Origin: Glandiceps talaboti | Lineage: Eukaryota; Hemichordata; Enteropneusta; Spengelidae | Direction: 5' to 3' | Assembly (NCBI RefSeq): GCF_964340395.1 | Contig: NC_135553.1 | Coordinates: 21,252,449-21,281,948 of the forward strand | DNA: 29,500 bases | Notes under the pieces: model-generated | Told to the model about the DNA's origin: nothing | The model's database searches: none | Seen by the model: the letters and a program-made list of their open reading frames with translations, nothing else | Translations under genes and position numbers: made by a program | Shown: positions 1-11,800 of the stretch, in pieces | Position numbering within the stretch: position 1 is the first letter of the stretch | Layout: each line of letters opens with the position of its first letter

Positions 1-2
1 CT

Positions 3-1943
3 ACTAGGAGATGTATATGTAACCATCACAAGGAAAGTATTTCGACCTTTTACCAGGACATCATCCAAGCTCTATGTAAGTCATCGTTACAATGTTTTAA
101 AAATGGTAGTAGAAATTTTCATCCTATTCCGGGTTGGCATGAATACGTGAAAGAAGCCCACGATCAAGCAAGGGATGCCTTTAAACTTTGGAATTCATGT
201 AACAAACCTAGATTTGGGCCACTTTACAATATAATGAGCTCTGCACGTGCCAGGTTTAAACACACGTTACGTGTATGTCAACGAAACGAGCATATATCAC
301 GAGCTGATGGCCTTGCAACTTCTTTGAGTCAAAATAACTGCAACAGCTTCTGGCAAAAAGTTCGTCTTGTAAGCAGTAAAACACCACCCCTCTCATCAAC
401 TATTGATGGTAGATCTGGTCAGGGCAATATTGCGGAGATGTGGAGTGACCACTACGCCACATTACTGAACTCTGTTACAAACAATTCAAATGAGGATTAC
501 GTTAAGTCTTGGCTGAACACACAAGACAATTCTGATGACTTTACTCAAATTAAAAGTATTGAAATTTTGACTGCAACTAACAGTCTTTCCACTGGAAAGG
601 CTGCCGGTTCAGATACCCTTTCAAGTGAACACTTCAAACATGCAAGTAATCGTATTCATTTCTTATTAGCTTGGTCTTTTTCAGCTATGATTCACCATGC
701 ATTTCTACCAGAGGATCTAATGAAAACTATGATTGTTCCACTTGTCAAGGATAAAACAGGAGATATTACCAGCAAAGACAATTATAGACCGATTGCACTT
801 TCAACTGTGTCTTCAAAAATACTTGAACTTATAATTTTAGAACGTTGCAAAGCTATGCTTAATACGGAAGATTTTCAATTCGGATTTAAGCAGAATCATT
901 CTACAGACCTGTGCATTTATGTCATGAAAGAAGTTATTAACTATTATCAGTCATATAATAGTCCTATATATGTTTGTTTCCTTGATGCAACTAAAGCCTT
1001 TGACCGTGTAAATCATTGGACACTTTTCAGAAAACTAATCACCAGGGGTGTACCTAGTCACTTTATCCGTTTACTTATGGTCTGGTACAGTACCCAGACC
1101 TTTTGTGTACAGTGGGGTCAGGCAAGGTCATCTCTCTTTTCTGTCACAAATGGGGTTCGCCAGGGTAGTGTTTTATCACCTCAGCTCTTCAACGTGTACA
1201 TGGATGGGCTGAGTACTCGTTTGATGACGAATAAAAAGGGTTGTAATATAGGTGGAGTAACTATTAATCATCTTATGTACGCTGATGACCTGGCATTAAT
1301 GTGTCCTTCAGTAAGAGGTCTCCGTGAGCTTATTTCAATATGTGAAAGCTATGGCATCGATCATGACATAATGTATCACCCAAAGAAATCAAAATGTATG
1401 TACTTCATACCCCGCAAGAGTCCTCTTAGGATAGACTACTTACCTCGGGTGACTTTAGACGGAAAAACACTTGAGGTGGCACATAGGCATTCTTACCTTG
1501 GCTATGCTATGTCAGATAATTGTTTTGATGATGAAGCAATTAAGAGTCAAATGAGGCGCTTCTATATTCGTGCCAATACGCTTCTTCGAAAGTTTCCACT
1601 CTGTTCGACTCATGTCAAACTTTATTTGTTCAGAAGTTTCTGTACAAATATGTATTGTTCACAATTATGGTCTTTGTACAGTAACAAAAGTTTAAACGAT
1701 CTCAGAGTTGCTTATAACAATGCCTTTCGAATCATTATGGGCTATGCACGTGACTGCAGTGCAAGTGCTATGTTCGTGTCAAATACTGTTCCAACTTTTG
1801 GAGCTCTTAGAAGAAAATTACTCTTCAGATTTTTTGACAGGGTGAAGAGTAGCTCGAACTTATTAATTTCGGCGGTATTCTCCTCCGACTGTTTTTTACG
1901 CTTGAAGATAACTTCAAGATATATGAATTTAATGTATTTTTAA
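3..1943 (+). mobile_element. Non-LTR retrotransposon (LINE) reverse transcriptase ORF, 5' truncated by the window edge
   Basis: The frame is open from about position 3 to the stop at 1941-1943, so the GTG at 147 is not a real start and the ORF enters from the left. Residue numbers here count from that GTG. A linker with basic helices comes first. It is followed by a reverse transcriptase with the usual order of motifs: a TGKAAGSD-like block (about residue 150), PLVKDKTGD and NYRPIALS (about 200-220), FLDATKAFDRVNH (catalytic Asp, about 280), NGVRQGSVLSPQLFN (about 335-350), and LMYADDLAL (the YADD catalytic pair, about 380). A thumb-like region follows, with no obvious zinc knuckle at the C-terminus. 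An endonuclease domain would lie upstream of the window. By family knowledge the protein copies its own RNA by target-primed reverse transcription. The ORF has no internal stop, so the insertion looks fairly recent. It lies antisense to the TRPM gene, to the left of its last visible exon. The LINE clade is not assigned. Confidence 0.92.
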
Positions 1944-2085
1944 AATATCTTTTCTGTCTGTCTATTTTAGAGTGCTCTTTTTAACGTTTGTCTTGTGTAC
2001 TATGTAAATGTTGTGTTTTTTATAGTATATGGGAGTGTATCCTGCAATAAAGTTATAATAATAATAATAATAATAAAAAAGCCTT
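1944..2085 (+). mobile_element. 3' UTR and (TAA)n tail of the LINE
   Basis: After the RT stop codon there are about 100 bases of AT-rich sequence, an AATAAA at about 2046-2051, and then an ATA/TAA triplet array with a short A run ending near 2083. A simple-repeat tail in place of a long poly(A) is known for several non-LTR clades. I place the 3' insertion boundary here. The 5' boundary and any target-site duplication are outside the window. Confidence 0.7.
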
Positions 2086-2283
2086 AACAGTTTATATCCA
2101 AGGTACATTCTGCATTATTTAGGCACACTCCATGCATTTTGTTCGACACTGAAATGATGAATTCTGAGATGGGGAAATATTCAACAGTAACTGAAGGAAG
2201 TTGTGAAATTGTGTTTTCTTTCTGAATCACCATTTTGTTGGTATATGAGGTTCTATCTGATACAATATATCTCTATTGTCAGT

Positions 2284-2333
2284 CAGTCAGATTGTCTGTC
2301 TGTCTGTCTAATGTGAAAGTATGTTTGTCCCTG

Positions 2334-2402
<69 letters not shown>

Positions 2403-2404
2403 CA
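2284..2404. repeat. (CTGT)n microsatellite
   Basis: Tetranucleotide CTGT/TGTC array, slightly interrupted near 2310-2330 and then pure to about 2402. Apparent Cys/Leu/Ser-rich frames across it are repeat artefacts. It lies between the LINE tail and TRPM exon 9. Confidence 0.95.
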
Positions 2405-2475
2405 ATTCATGTTTATTTTGTATGTTTGACAATGTTTATTATGTCTTTCCTTCCTTCAAAGTATATGATATTTAC

Positions 2476-2548
2476 CTTTCAACAGTGCATGTAAAATGGT
2501 GCCATCTATATCCCTGGTGTCTGCATCCTGCATTCGAAATACAGTAAT
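2476..2548 (-). CDS. TRPM2-like gene 1, exon 9
   Basis: 73 nt bounded by a pyrimidine-rich acceptor (TTTCTTTTCAG before 2548) and a donor GTAAAT after 2476. It reads ITVFRMQDADTRDIDGT then ILHALLK and ends in phase 1. It matches the TRPM block in which a short strand (L..VFR) is followed by D(V/I)D..IL.ALLK. The exon is too short to appear as a clear ORF. The next exon lies left of the window, beyond the antisense LINE. Confidence 0.88.
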
Positions 2549-2623
2549 CTGAAAAGAAATAGTCAAATCATTGAAGACAACATATTAACTGATGGAATGT
2601 ATCAATATTTACAATATCCAATA

Positions 2624-2661
<38 letters not shown>

Positions 2662-2803
2662 CGCACGCGCATGCACGTGCATGTGTGTCTGTCTGTCTCT
2701 GTGTGAGTATGTCTGTCTGTCTGTATCTGCCAAGCTGTCCATCTGTCTGTCTGTTTGTCTGTCTGTCTGTGTTTGTCTGTCTGTCTGTTAGTGTGTCTTT
2801 CTA

Positions 2804-2848
<45 letters not shown>

Positions 2849-5800
2849 GTTTGTCTGTCTGTCTGTCTGTATCTCTGTCTGAGTATCTATGCTAGTGTCT
2901 GTTTGACTGGCAGTCTGTAAATTTGAGAATAGTATAGCTACAATTTTTGGATCTGTTCGGGTTTACATATCTAATGTTTGAGAACTTTACAAAAACTCTT
3001 GTAATATTAGAAACATATTTCACTATTGGGGTGGATGTAGGATAACACTGCTTGGTAAGTAGAATAATAGGGTCAAAATTATTTACAAACCAGAATTATA
3101 TTTAAAGTAATAGATAAACAGTGTTTCAGATATGCCCGCTGCCGTTTTAGAACGTCTTGTCATACCCTTCGCATTGAAACAGATAGATGTCTACATGTAC
3201 AGTGTTTCAGAGATGCCTTCTGTCATTTTAGAACGTCTTGTCATACCCTTCGCATTGCAACAGATAGACGTCTACATGTACAGTGTTTCAGAGATGCCTT
3301 CTGTCATTTTAGAACGTCTTGTCATACCCTTCGCATTGCAACAGATAGACGTCTACATGTACAGTGTTTCAGAGAATTGCCTTCTGTCGTTTTAGAACAT
3401 CTTGTCATACCCTTCATATTGAAACAGATAGACACCAACATGTACAGCAAACAGACAAAGTTTGCCTTTATTGCAATAACAACAATGTAGAAGATGCATA
3501 CCATTTCTGTTTACTTTGTCCATTTTATCATGATGTCAGAATCAAATATCTACCTCGTTACTTTTATAATACGCCTTCTCAGATTTGTGACTCTTTTACA
3601 AACTCAAAGTACTATTTTAATTGGAAATATAGGAAAAAAAAAAAGACCAACAAAATCAATCCAACAAAAACAAAAATAAATGACTAAGAGCATCTCTGAG
3701 TCAGTACTCATGTATGTTTTCCGTGATCTTTGTATTTTTTATTTTTTCATGAAATTTAAGCCCTTGAATTGTAAACTTGTCTTTTTTCTCAATCATGTAA
3801 TACTTTAAGGCTGGTGGCCTACACTATTATGTATTACAATACTGTACTCAGTATTAATACTGTACTACAGTATTGTAATACATAATAAATTATTATTATA
3901 TATATAATAGGTCAAAAAAATGTTTGCAAATCCAGAAAGACCTGCTTACCTTCTGATATGCAATTTAACATCATAAGTAAACAAAATTCTGGAGAAATAA
4001 AAAAAAAAACTCACCAAATTTCTTTTCCTGATACAAGCTTGAACCCAGTCAATATACTGTTCAATTTTAGAATCTTTTGGTTCTAGTTTGAATGCTTTAG
4101 TCACCCATTGTTTAACATCATTCCTGTCAACGTTTCTGCTGATATTGCTGTCACTGAAAAAAGCCAAGAAATGGCGTTTAACTTTTAGTCATACAACTGA
4201 TATTGTAACCATGACAACAATAACATACAGAGTTTATTGGAGGTTGACCACTGTTGACCACAGTGTAGCAACCAATAGAAATCTTCCTATCTTATTTCCT
4301 ACAATTATCTATTTCATGAAGAAAATGTCTTACTGACAGCAGGTGAACAAATGGCTTTTTCTATGCCACACCCTAACACACTGACACTTAAGCAATGCAT
4401 TTTTGCAACACGCTTGCATATCAAGCTTTGTATGTGCCCCCCCCCCCCCTCCCATCATTAGACAGTTTAAAGAAAAAGATCTAATCTATAAAGCCAAATA
4501 AAAAAATTATGTTCCGATAACGCCCAATTTCAAAATAGGTCGGTAGGATTTATAAAAAAAAAAATTGTATAACTTTTTTTTTTTGATCTGGTTGAGGTTC
4601 TGTTTACTGTTGTTTATCTAGAGCCCTTCCCTATGGTCTACGTTGCTATGGGTTACACAAGGTGATGACATCTTCAAATATCACTATTTCTTGCGTGACT
4701 TTGTGAATCTTTTTAATTTTTTCATAATTTTTTTTGAATTATCTAAAAAACAAGTTTAGGATGGGAAGTAAAAAACTAGGTTGGGTTGGGTAACCGGAAC
4801 CAAACAATTTTTGTTTAGGTAAGCTGAAACTTGAAAAAAAAAAAAGAAAATGTGAAAATACAATTAACAAATACAAATCATAAACAACATGATTATTAAC
4901 CATACAGTGAAAACAACCGTATTAATTTTTTCGAATTCTTTGTCAATTCTATTTTACATCTACTCAATTTTGTCCGTTGAAACTTCTACCGAGTGGTTTT
5001 GTATTTTATTTTATGAGGCAACATAACATTAACTATAACACATTATGATATATGTACAGAGCAAACGTGGCAAGGTGATAGACAAGGCAAATCAAGTGAT
5101 TTTCTATCTTACTATCAGAGCTTAGAAAAGATATCTTGTGAATTCACTTCATTTAATAATAAAAACTTGGATGTTTAATCAGATAAAATGCATTGGTTTC
5201 ATTCATTTTCACTTTAGGGAGGTGATCAAATTCAAGATGGAGGTAATCACCTGTGTTAATTGCCCCCTGGTGTCCAAAACCGCCCTTGCCCAACCTTCCA
5301 AACCCTTGAAATGATGATAATGAAGTGTGCATATTTTATGGCAGCTGTTCATAGTCACCTTCTGCCTGCACTGCCCACAGTTATATAACATATGTAAACA
5401 ATCTATTGTCATGATTCAGAACATTGTGTGATTGTGTGAAAGACTTGTAATATCAGTACAGAGTTGGTATCATCAAAATTTAGGTGAAAGCACAGACAAC
5501 TTTCTTGTCTGTGTTTCGTCTTCCATGATTGTCTGTGGTGAAAGTGATGCATGCCATGGGTCTTGGTAGGGAACTTCCATCAAATGTATTGTTGACTGTT
5601 TGTGTTGTCACACAGTTAGAATAACAATAGAAACAGTCAACAATGGATTTAATGTAAATTGCCAAGCAAATTAGCCTATTCATCACTTCCACCTAAATTT
5701 GGATCGATGCCAGCTCTGTACTGATAGGTGAAAGTGAAGGAAACCAACACATTTTATCTTATTAAGTTTTTATCAAACATAGTGAATTTACAAAGTACCC

Positions 5801-8800
5801 TTTCCCTTTAAAACCATATGGTCAGTGATATTAAGTTTGTACAATTACAAAATAAAAACCGTACCTATCACAGAGCTAACATAGGAAAAGATAGCACACA
5901 GCTGTTACAAAACGTACATTACTAACAGTTACAGTACAGGGAAAGCATTTATCAAAAACAAACAAGCAATGCCAGAGCTACATGATATAATGATATGGAA
6001 AGTGATAGGTCATTTTTTACTACTTCAGAAATCAGACAGTAGATGAACAGAATCTGTTACAAACAGGGAAAGTAAACAAATGAAATGGATTAATAACACT
6101 TGGCACAGTAGGTTGGAAGTACATAGACTTGTATTACATTTTATAAGAACAATAGTATAGACTCTATACATAATGGTTCATGTTCAAATTTCCAGTTCCC
6201 CTAGCATTTCATGTGCACATAAAGAAGCCATAAAACTGTGCTTATCAAACAATGGTGTGTATATATAATACAAGTCTCTGTATTTCCAACATGCTGAGCC
6301 AAGTGTTACTAATCCAATTCATTTGTTTACTTTCCCTGTTTGTAGCAGATTCCATTCGCCCACAGTCTGATGTCGGTATAGTTGTAAGTAAAATAGAATG
6401 TGTTTAGCTAGGGCTCATTGTCATAGCGATAAATGAAATAGACATGATAGAAACACCAATTAAACAATATGATGGCAAACTTGTACACTTAGCAGCTTAC
6501 CCTCTCATACTATGGACACTGAAAAGAGATATGGGGAGAGCTTATTATGCTTTTGTTAGCAGCAAAATTGATATTTCATAATAAAATGCACTAACGACAA
6601 CGTATAAAGAGAATAGAAAATAATAACATGTGAAAAAAGGAAAATTATAGAAATAATAATGTTTTCAAAATACCCAAAATTATTAAAGAAAATAAAAAAA
6701 TGCAGAACAGTCTTGCAAGCCAATAAATAATTTTGCAAAAAACCAAAACAGAGATACCATATGTACTAATATGGTCAGAAGCAGAAAAAAAATGTTTTCT
6801 TTTAACATTTGCCTTCCAATGTGTTTCAAGGTTGATATCAATTTTAAAGTTACTGAAAAAAAAATGACATGTTTTAATATTGCAGAATTTTGGTTTGATT
6901 GACAAGTCTATTGGAGAACTGGTTTTTTAATTTGTAACGGTCGTGTGAGGATAGTTGTAAGTTCTATGTTAGAATCAATTATCAATTTGTAACAGACATG
7001 TGAGGATAGTATTAAGTCTACATGTATGTTAGAACCAGTTATCAATTTGTAATGGTTGTGTGAGAATAGTTGTAAGTTCTATGTTAGAACCAGTTATCAA
7101 TTTGTAACGGTCGTGTGAGAATAGTTGTAAGTTCTATGTTAGAACCAGTTATCAATTTGTAACAGTCGTGTGAGAATAGTTGTTAGTTCTATGTTAGAAC
7201 CAGTTATCAATTTGTAACAGTCATGTGAGGATAGTTGTAAGTTCTATGTTAGAAGCAGTTATCAATTTGTAACAGTCGTGTGAGAATAGTTGTTAGTTCT
7301 ATGTTAGAAGCAGTTATCAATTTGTAACAGTCATGTGAGAATAGTTGTTAGTTCTATGTTAGAACCAGTTATCAATTTGTAACAGTCATGTGAGGATAGT
7401 TGTAAGTTCTATGTTAGAAGCAGTTATCAATTTGTAACAGTCATGTGAGGATAGTTGTAAGTTCTATGTTAGAAGCAGTTATCAATTTGTAACAGTCGTG
7501 TGAGAATAGTTGTTAGTTCTATGTTAGAAGCAGTTATCAATTTGTAACAGTCATGTGAGGATAGTTGTTAGTTCTGTTAGAACCAGTTATCAATTTGTAA
7601 CAGTCGTGTGAGGATAGTTGTTAGTTCTATGTTAGAACCAGTTATCAATTTGTAACAGTCATGTGAGAATAGTTGTACATGTAAGCTCTAAATAATGCAT
7701 TGCTATTTTCATATGATCATATATTTTTTTCAGATATTTTATTATTTTTTTCTATCCATTTGTTCTATAACTGTTCAAATTTCAATCCTTCTCTCTCTCT
7801 CTCCTCCTGTGTACATTTGTATCACACTAACCTGTGACTTGGTTTGGTTTTCTTGTACGCATACGCAATGACATCTGCGGCCCTACCACTTCCTTCCACA
7901 ATAACAGCTGGCATATTTTTTTCTGTAGATTCATACACTGTCTTCAAAGTGTTGGGACCACCCTCTACCACCACTAACACCACTGGCACCCTCTCACCTG
8001 TGAAACAAATGTTTGAGAATCTTTTATCAACCTTGATGATGTAAATATGTACTCCTGACAGTGCAACATTGACTAAGCTCAGTCGGTCACATCAATTTAT
8101 ATCAAATGCATGTAGCAACACACGACTTTACAATTGTTCTCTGATTTTACTTTCTCTCTTCTTTGAAGACCATGTCACGTGTGGTCGTAAGATAACTTAC
8201 ATAAATATCCATGGTACCTGGCCCGCTGTCATACAGTGTACCTGGCCCTCTGTCATACAGTTTACTAGGGGACTAACACATTATAACTACAAGTCATGTA
8301 CTGCCATCTAGTGTTAACAAGAGAACAATTGTTATTCTCTCATTGTTACCAAGATATTTGAATATGATAAATACAGCTGGGCCTTGTATTCTGTTTTATT
8401 TGTTTTTGGTGTCCAAGAGGCTACAAACTAAACTTGGCAAACAACATGCCATATCTCATAACATCTATCATATATCCATGTAAACACATATTTTTATAAG
8501 GATGGCTGGTGATTCTGTAAATAAACTGTGTTGCAGTAATAAACACCCTGCCATGACCTAAATATATCAACTCGGTGTACATGACTATACTTCAACGTGA
8601 TGATCACTTCACTGGACAAAATTATTTCTTTTGACATCTGATGACAAAATATTGTTAAAAATAAAAATCTGTGTAAAAGTTTTGAAACATGATTTATTCA
8701 TGCCCTATAGGTTTAAAACGGCTCACAATGAATGGCAGTGCTATATACACCTATCATAATGCATGTCAAGACACCAAAGTCATATCTCTAACTTAGATCT

Positions 8801-11800
8801 ATCATAACGCCTGTCAAAACACTATATGCAGTTATTATCTTTCTAATGGGTAAAAAAAAAACAATCAACATTACATCAAGAATAATTGTTTCTTTTTCAT
8901 AAACACACAATGAATTCTATGTAGTGCAATTTTGGAGGAGTGTTCAAAATGGCTAATTAGGATAAAGTGCATGCACAGTGTGGGTACTCAGGGGTATTTG
9001 AACTCATGCTCACAGTGTTTTCTGCTGCACTTCCACTGGTGACGAGCGTATGGCCACAAAGAACACTGCAAACACTCGTGCAAATACCCTCATGTATGTA
9101 CGTCACACTGGCACTCACACATCATGGGATTCAGTTGTACATTATTTTGTATTTAGAACTTCTGTTACACTTACAATGAGATGTTGAGCAATCTTTTTTT
9201 TCTGATATGAATTTCTCGTTTGCGATGTATTTTTCCAGAGTTGCTCTGAGTTCAATATCGGCACCATATTTGGAAATCCTTCCGTCATCAACCAATATGA
9301 AATGCGTATGATTACAATCCAAAGCGGCGCTGTTTTTAACACTTCGTAATCCTTCAGATGGATACATAGCAGGCCACAAATTGTTATGCTGAAATCAACA
9401 AATAAATATTTAGATTTAGATTAAAAGTGTACAAGCCAGAGTTCATTGTTGTAGGATTGCCATGGCAATAAATTTGAGCATCGGAACTTCATTATTCTTT
9501 ACTGATAAAAACAAAACACACAATAACCACAAAGTTCTCATTTCAAATACATACATATGCAAACTGTTATAATATCTAAATATGTCAAATTTCCAAGGAC
9601 GTGTACATCGATAAAATAAATAATATATACCTACATAATACTGGCAAAATTTCATCCAGTTTTATAATGATTTTAATGCATTATGCTGACGATAAAGTTC
9701 TTTTATTTAATGCTACTTTGAAATGGCTGTACATGAAATAACTTGTGTGTAATGTATAAATCTCAAAGAGCTTGCCAAGTGACGTTATCCCTAAAAAAAA
9801 CCCTAGAAAACATACCACAAACACAGTGTATTGTGGAGTTACATGCATTTACATGTACATCACTTTGGAAGTTTTTCTCCTTCACACGTACTTCCACTTT
9901 TTCACAAAATACTTTCTCACGTGACTCTAGTGTACTGTTATTTATCATTAAAAAAGAAGATGAAGTTAACTTCAACACAAGAATAATGCACGATCTGATT
10001 CTTGCTAGAGACATCTGCTGAGACATCCTTTTGATAACACTATATCTGACAATGGAAGATCCAATACCCATATTCATCAACCCCCCCCCCCCTCACCCCC
10101 GTAGTGTTTACCTTCCTAGATCCATCCAAGGCTTCTCTGTTATCAACTATACCCCACGTAGCAATACCTAGGGCATATACTGGTTTCTCATCATCATGGG
10201 TATGTTCTCTACCTTCCTCATTGACTGCTTCACCCACTACTTTCATTACACCTTCTGCTGTACCTCCTGAGATAATCCATGCTCCTGTTGTACAAAATAT
10301 AAAATCCAATGAATAGGAATCTTACAGCCCTGGAATAAAATGTAATTATACCATGATGCACGAGAACCAAAAATATGAAATACATACTCTGGTCATTCTA
10401 CGTCACAATAACATGTGTCTATGTCGCGACAACGCGTGTCTACATCACTGGTTCTGCTGTGTTCGAAATATGGGCCAAAACATTCAAAACTCCCATTACT
10501 TTCCCCAATTTTTCTTTGATACTACTGGCTCTGGTATAATGATGTTATTTTCTCCAATAGTTTCCTTCATTCAGCCAGAAAATACTTGTGACCTAAGGGT
10601 TGTCACTACTCATGTATCGACTCGTAGTGACAAAGACCTCTTAGGTCACTCATAAGAGTATTTATATAATGAAGCAAAGATATTTGACAGTCTTTGAACA
10701 GAATTTATGGATTGTACACCCTGGTTGTTCTACAGCACTGGTTTTGCAGTGCTGGAAATACAAGGCAAAACATTCCAAATTGTCATTATTTTTTCCCAAT
10801 GTTTTTTCATAAATTATGCTTGAGGAGAATAATTATTATTCCCCAATATTTGTTTTCTTCATTCAGCTGGAAAATACTCATGACCTAAGGTTTTGTCACT
10901 AGGAGTCTAGTGACTCATAGCGACAAAGGCCCCTTAGGTCACTCGTAGTTTCCTTTGACTGTGCGAAGAAAGAATATTGGGGAATATAGCATCTAATATT
11001 TGTCATGACAAACACTTTGCAAGGTTTTACAGTACAGTCAGTGAATTTTTTAAAACAATCATGCTATTTTAAAAGTATTATTTTATAATATAATCAGACA
11101 TTCCTAAAAGCTCTAATATCATGTTATACTATAAATAACACACTAATCTTTGCAATGTACTAAGTCCATGTCATATTTTATAGTCTGCACAACAGAGTGA
11201 TAATATACAGATACAGATACAGATACAGATACAGACAAAGATACAGATACAGATACAGATACAGATACAGATACAGATACAGACAAAGACACAGACACAG
11301 ACACAGACACAGATACAGATACAGACACAGACACAGACACAGATACAGATACAGATACAGATACAGATACAGATACAGATACAGATACAGACACAGACAA
11401 AGACACAGACACATATACAGATACAGATACAGATACAGATACAGATACAGATACAGATACAGATACAGATACAGATACCAATACCAATACACATACACAT
11501 ACACATACACATATTCATATTCATGTGTTATTCAAATAGTCGTATATCTACTGGTAGCACATTTTGTTTGTATATTATGCCATCAATTGGTCTGTCAGAA
11601 ATAAAGCTATTTGTTTACTTATCCTGATTTTGATATTTATGAATAAAATGATACAGTAACTGTTTAACATCTCCAAAAACTGCATCTGTTGAAAATATTG
11701 CAGTACTCTAATTAGGTAAGTAGTAAATTACCGATATACTAGTCATGTATTTCAGATGCACATTGACATTTATATTTCTTTTTAAATTACAACTAATTAC

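Larger units (their letters stand above)
3119..3908 (+). pseudogene. Degenerate 3' end of a second, different LINE (zinc-knuckle C-terminus), with an 81-bp tandem amplification
   Basis: From 3364 the frame reads FCRFRTSCHTLHIETDRH, then CLYCNNNNVEDAYHFCLLC, then PFYHDVRIKYLPRYFYN. This is the C-terminal CCHC (C-x2-C-x9-H-x4-C) segment seen after the RT domain in many animal LINEs. The first LINE, at 3-1943, ends without this segment, so it is another family. Upstream, an 81-bp unit starts at about 3119, 3200, 3281 and 3362. Being 27 codons, it keeps the frame across copies 1 to 3, and each copy encodes the FRTSCHTL-IxTDR stretch. A 2-nt insertion near 3375 shifts the frame before copy 4. A stop follows at about 3685, then an AT-rich 3' region ending in a TAT-rich tail near 3908. 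The RT domain itself is missing. Confidence 0.7.

Noticed and set aside
3132-3395. 87-codon ORF with a repeated PSVILERLVIPFAL peptide
   Set aside because: It reads the 81-bp repeat in the wrong frame; the LINE-related frame encodes FRTSCHTL-IxTDR.
6928-7680. Regular repeats resembling a CRISPR array
   Set aside because: The 55-bp units are contiguous with no unique spacers, and the context is a eukaryotic intron.
9763-10080. 105-codon minus-strand ORF between exons 5 and 6
   Set aside because: No known motif, no consistent splice sites or phase, and the TRPM reading frame joins exon 5 to exon 6 without it.
11143-11604. Long open frames (Ser-Val, Ile-Cys, Tyr-Leu, Tyr-Arg dipeptides)
   Set aside because: They are translations of the ACAGAT hexanucleotide array; all six frames are open and there is no coding signature.
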